The position numbers and the translations under genes are program-made. From contig WVYQ01000020.1 in NCBI GenBank assembly GCA_011772865.1, forward strand, positions 53,825 through 101,165: a stretch of DNA of 47,341 nt, read 5' to 3'. Numbering within the stretch: position 1 is the first letter of the stretch; each line of letters opens with the position of its first letter. The DNA is from Woeseiaceae bacterium. GTDB taxonomy: Bacteria > Pseudomonadota > Gammaproteobacteria > Steroidobacterales > Woeseiaceae. Under the pieces are notes generated by a model, which was not told where the DNA came from, ran no database searches, and saw nothing but the letters and a program-made list of their open reading frames with translations. Positions 44,881 through 47,341 of the stretch are shown here, one piece after another.

Positions 44881-44907
44881 CCCGTGTTCCCCAATATTCC
44901 CCAAGCC

Positions 44908-47011
<2,104 letters not shown>

Positions 47012-47015
<4 letters not shown>

Positions 47016-47341
47016 GCTTCAGCGACCCTGGGCAACTCGCCCTCATGGTGTTTTCGGACTGCAGCGATGAAGCCCTTGAACAGCGGATGCCCGTCGCGTG
47101 GATTGGAAGTGAATTCGGGGTGGAACTGGCTCGCCAGGAACCAGGGGTGGCCCGGAATCTCGACCACCTCGACGAGATCATCGACTGACAGACCCGAGAA
47201 TCGCAGCCCTGCGGCCTCGAGCCTGTCACGATAGTTGTTATTGACCTCGTAACGATGGCGATGGCGTTCCTCGATCTCGGTCGATCCATACATCCTTGCG
47301 GCCAGCGAGCCCTCCTTGAGCGTTACCTGCTGCGCGCCGAG
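47012..47341 (-). CDS. pyrG: CTP synthase, C-terminal end (cut by window end)
   Basis: Only the last 109 residues are visible; the rest lies beyond the window. The fragment covers the end of the glutamine amidotransferase domain: [19 protein letters not shown], then [16 protein letters not shown] and [22 protein letters not shown] with the catalytic His and Glu. The frame is open to the last base with no stop, so the gene continues rightwards. Its stop overlaps the kdsA start by 4 bases. Confidence 0.96.

Overview
The window is a GC-rich, densely coded chromosomal segment of a gammaproteobacterium. The evidence is a set of gene neighbourhoods typical of that class: rpoE-rseA-rseB-rseC followed by lepA-lepB-rnc-era-recO-pdxJ, sdhCDAB-sdhE-ygfX, recJ-prfB-lysS, pyrG-kdsA-eno-ftsB, truD, surE-pcm-nlpD-rpoS, and mfd-csiV. 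A nagZ gene next to a 5'-methylthioinosine phosphorylase gene is the arrangement known from Pseudomonas. No species can be named from the sequence alone; an aerobic marine or sediment lineage is plausible. I saw no tRNA, rRNA, insertion sequence, prophage, CRISPR array or attachment site, and no gene-free stretch longer than 300 bases.

Layout. 1-5 kb: comEC (cut by the window edge), a DUF2062 membrane protein and the lipoprotein-release ABC transporter lolC/lolE/lolD. 4.9-9.7 kb, plus strand: a small secreted protein with a strong terminator, mfd and csiV. 9.7-27.8 kb: an almost unbroken minus-strand chain. In transcription order it holds the SDHAF4-like factor, sdhC, sdhD, sdhA, sdhB, sdhE and ygfX; then rpoE with its regulators; a glutaredoxin-like gene, lepA, lepB, DUF4845, rnc, era, recO and pdxJ; an exonuclease, rlmD, nagZ, the phosphorylase and a degenerate GGDEF protein. 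Many of these genes overlap by 1-4 bases. 27.9-34.4 kb: ygfZ and a DUF2165 protein on the plus strand, then lysS, prfB (with its programmed +1 frameshift), recJ and a COG4255-like gene on the minus strand. 34.4-39.4 kb: an accessory island. It has a Mth938-domain gene, a membrane-anchored class III nucleotide cyclase divergent from a Crp/Fnr-family regulator, two operator-like palindromes, and a short plus-strand cluster (secreted TPR protein, 63-residue membrane protein, Tat-exported Gfo/Idh/MocA oxidoreductase, predicted outer-membrane protein). 39.4-47.3 kb: rpoS, nlpD, a DedA-like gene, pcm and surE, a convergent smr gene, then truD, ftsB, eno, kdsA and the end of pyrG.

Most of the window is conserved housekeeping: envelope biogenesis and stress (Lol, RpoE/Rse, NlpD, CsiV, NagZ, KdsA, FtsB), respiration (complex II with two assembly factors), translation (LepA, LysS, RF2, RlmD, TruD) and repair (Mfd, RecO, RecJ). 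The most original part is 34.8-39.4 kb. There a cyclase and a regulator with an intact phosphate-binding cassette sit back to back. A perfect 26-bp palindrome and a second related site 40 bp away lie directly downstream of the regulator, ahead of the cluster it may control. Other points worth attention are a hairpin that would enclose the rpoS ribosome-binding site, a sigma-E-type promoter in front of rpoE, a GGDEF protein lacking its signature, and the absence of ispD/ispF between ftsB and truD.
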